Positions 7,452 through 8,129 of a stretch of DNA of 8,129 bases are shown piece after piece. Made by a program: the position numbers and the translations under genes. The notes beneath the pieces are model-generated. The model had not been told where the DNA came from and ran no database searches. It was given only the letters and a program-made list of their open reading frames with translations. Position 1 is the stretch's first letter; every line of letters starts with the position of its first letter. The stretch comes from Porcipelethomonas sp051881935 (lineage in GTDB: Bacteria > Bacillota > Clostridia > Oscillospirales > Ruminococcaceae), in NCBI GenBank assembly GCA_051881935.1, contig JBJEQU010000283.1, positions 1 to 8,129 of the forward strand. The letters are read 5' to 3'.

Positions 7452-7536
7452 AGCCGTTTCCTTTCTCAATAAATATAGTATTATTTAATGCAGCGGTATT
7501 AACCGATATTGTAAATTAACTTTTTCTCTTTATTAA

Positions 7537-7565
7537 ATTATATCAGAACATATGTTCTTTGTCAA
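7537..7565 (-). promoter_or_regulatory. Sigma-A promoter of the polymerase-YolD operon
   Basis: On the minus strand TTGACA (7560-7565) and TATAAT (7537-7542) are both perfect consensus hexamers with the optimal 17-nt spacer. The transcript would start near 7530 and carry a leader of about 80 nt before the ATG at 7451. A consensus promoter blocked by a repressor is the usual design of SOS genes. Confidence 0.88.
7545..7558. promoter_or_regulatory. LexA/DinR (SOS) box
   Basis: AGAACATATGTTCT is a perfect 14-bp palindrome matching the Gram-positive LexA operator core GAAC-N4-GTTC (known consensus CGAACRNRYGTTYG). It lies entirely inside the spacer between -35 and -10, so bound LexA would block RNA polymerase. 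DNA damage should relieve repression of the polymerase and YolD genes. Confidence 0.88.
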
Positions 7566-7798
7566 GAGTAAATAACATGAATCTGCATACCTGTTTATTG
7601 GAAAGTCTCAAAAAATCAATCCACGGGCTGTGTATTTGTTACAGCCTTTGTTTAAAGTGCGACAGAAGTAACAACTGCAAACAAAATAGACTTCAGCAAG
7701 TTCTACCTGCCGAAATCTATATTAAAGCTGATATACTCCGCCGACTATAATAGTTTTCCCACCCGGATTTTTATAATTGGCTGACATTTATGAAATTG
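7566..7798. other. Intergenic stretch with no recognised gene; possible degenerate sequence or structured RNA
   Basis: Together with the leader and promoter, nearly 400 bp separate the polymerase start from the next gene. This part has no recognisable gene. Its middle (about 7600-7745) is less AT-rich than the flanking spacer and has long stop-poor runs on both strands. It contains a 6-bp hairpin GGCTGT-N9-ACAGCC (7626-7646) that on the plus strand is followed by TTTGTTT. An open frame on the plus strand (7559-7750) would start at TTG without a ribosome binding site, so I do not call it. The region could be a decayed gene, a dispersed repeat copy or a small RNA. Confidence 0.35.
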
Positions 7799-7830
7799 GA
7801 CTGCCGCACCATTGTACCGGTGCGGCAGTC
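7799..7830 (-). terminator. Strong hairpin terminator after the right-hand dockerin gene
   Basis: A perfect 12-bp stem (GACTGCCGCACC / GGTGCGGCAGTC) with an 8-nt loop lies 19 nt after the stop codon of the dockerin gene. On the minus strand it is followed by CAATTTCAT, a poor T-run. The stem is stable enough to act as a terminator or as a 3'-end stabilising structure. Confidence 0.72.
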
Positions 7831-7849
7831 TAAGGATTATTCCTGAATA

Positions 7850-8129
7850 TTACAGACTTGTAATTCGACCGAGCATATATTCGATCAGTATTGCATTATC
7901 AAGCTCATTAATAGTTTTATCGTGGTTCACATCGGCATTTGCCGCAGCTGTACTGTTTGCAAGTGGGTACAAGGTGCTGCTGCTAATGAACTTTGCAAGA
8001 CGTACAACGTCAGAAACGCTCGCTGAACCGTTGAGATCAACGTCACCCATTAAGGAAGGTGTACCAATTTCAATAGTAGATGGATTTGTTGGCTGTACAG
8101 GTGTTGTAGTGGGTTCTGTTGTATCTGTT
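7850..8129 (-). CDS. C-terminal linker and type I dockerin of a secreted cellulosomal protein (5' part cut by window edge)
   Basis: Only the last 92 codons are visible. The open frame runs off the right edge without a start, so the Met at 8050 is internal and not a real start. The visible part begins with a Thr/Pro-rich linker (TDTTEPTTTPVQPTNPST), followed by a dockerin with two calcium loops: DVDLNGSASVSD and, after a connecting helix, DVNHDKTINELD. Both loops keep the acidic or Asn ligands at positions 1, 3, 5 and 12. The dockerin would attach the protein to a cohesin on a scaffoldin at the cell surface. The catalytic or binding module lies outside the window, so its activity is unknown. 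The TAA stop is followed by a strong hairpin. Its second dockerin half has a longer connector than that of the esterase, so the two may belong to different dockerin groups. Confidence 0.9.
   Translation of the reverse strand, partial: TDTTEPTTTPVQPTNPSTIEIGTPSLMGDVDLNGSASVSDVVRLAKFISSSTLYPLANSTAAANADVNHDKTINELDNAILIEYMLGRITSL

Noticed and set aside
7452..7469. TTG start adding six residues to the Y-family polymerase
   Set aside because: The AAGGA at 7459-7463 is well spaced for the ATG at 7451, and family proteins begin just before the first catalytic Asp segment.
7559..7750. Plus-strand 63-codon frame in the intergenic stretch
   Set aside because: It starts at TTG inside the promoter region of the opposite operon, has no ribosome binding site and no recognised family. 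The stretch is reported as unexplained instead.
1..8129. Search for CRISPR arrays, insertion sequences, tRNA or rRNA genes and phage genes
   Set aside because: I saw no regularly spaced direct repeats, transposase, terminal inverted repeats flanking a gene, RNA gene signatures or phage structural genes.

Overview
The window looks like a chromosomal segment of a cellulosome-forming Ruminococcus, with R. flavefaciens or a close relative as my best guess. Two secreted proteins end in type I dockerins preceded by Thr-rich linkers. One of them is a CE3-like carbohydrate esterase. The moderately AT-rich coding sequence, AT-rich intergenic regions, AGGAGG-type ribosome binding sites and TTGACA/TATAAT promoters all fit a Gram-positive Clostridia genome. 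The species assignment is inference.

Every supported gene lies on the minus strand, so transcription runs from right to left. From the right edge these are: (a) the 3' end of a dockerin-bearing secreted protein, cut by the window edge and followed by a strong hairpin terminator; (b) about 230 bp without a recognisable gene; (c) a two-gene SOS operon, a Y-family DNA polymerase (UmuC/DinB type) followed after 7 bp by a YolD-like gene, driven by a sigma-A promoter with a LexA/DinR box inside its spacer; (d) a secreted SGNH/CE3-like esterase with linker and dockerin, with its own promoter and terminator; (e) a 579-aa polytopic membrane protein resembling GT-C glycosyltransferases, with its own promoter and a hairpin just after its stop; (f) a cardiolipin synthase with two HKD motifs; and (g) the N-terminal half of an Mrp/NBP35-type P-loop ATPase with an N-terminal cysteine cluster, cut by the left edge.

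Functionally the segment is mixed. It holds plant-fibre degradation genes (a, d), translesion DNA synthesis under DNA-damage control (c), envelope lipid and possibly glycan biogenesis (e, f), and Fe-S cluster handling (g). The genes do not form one pathway; they are mostly separately promoted units in the same orientation. I see no mobile element, CRISPR array, rRNA or tRNA, and no clear sign of an undescribed system. The most informative signals are regulatory: the LexA box at 7545-7558, a perfect inverted repeat overlapping the esterase promoter at 5504-5521, and the unexplained intergenic stretch at 7566-7798.
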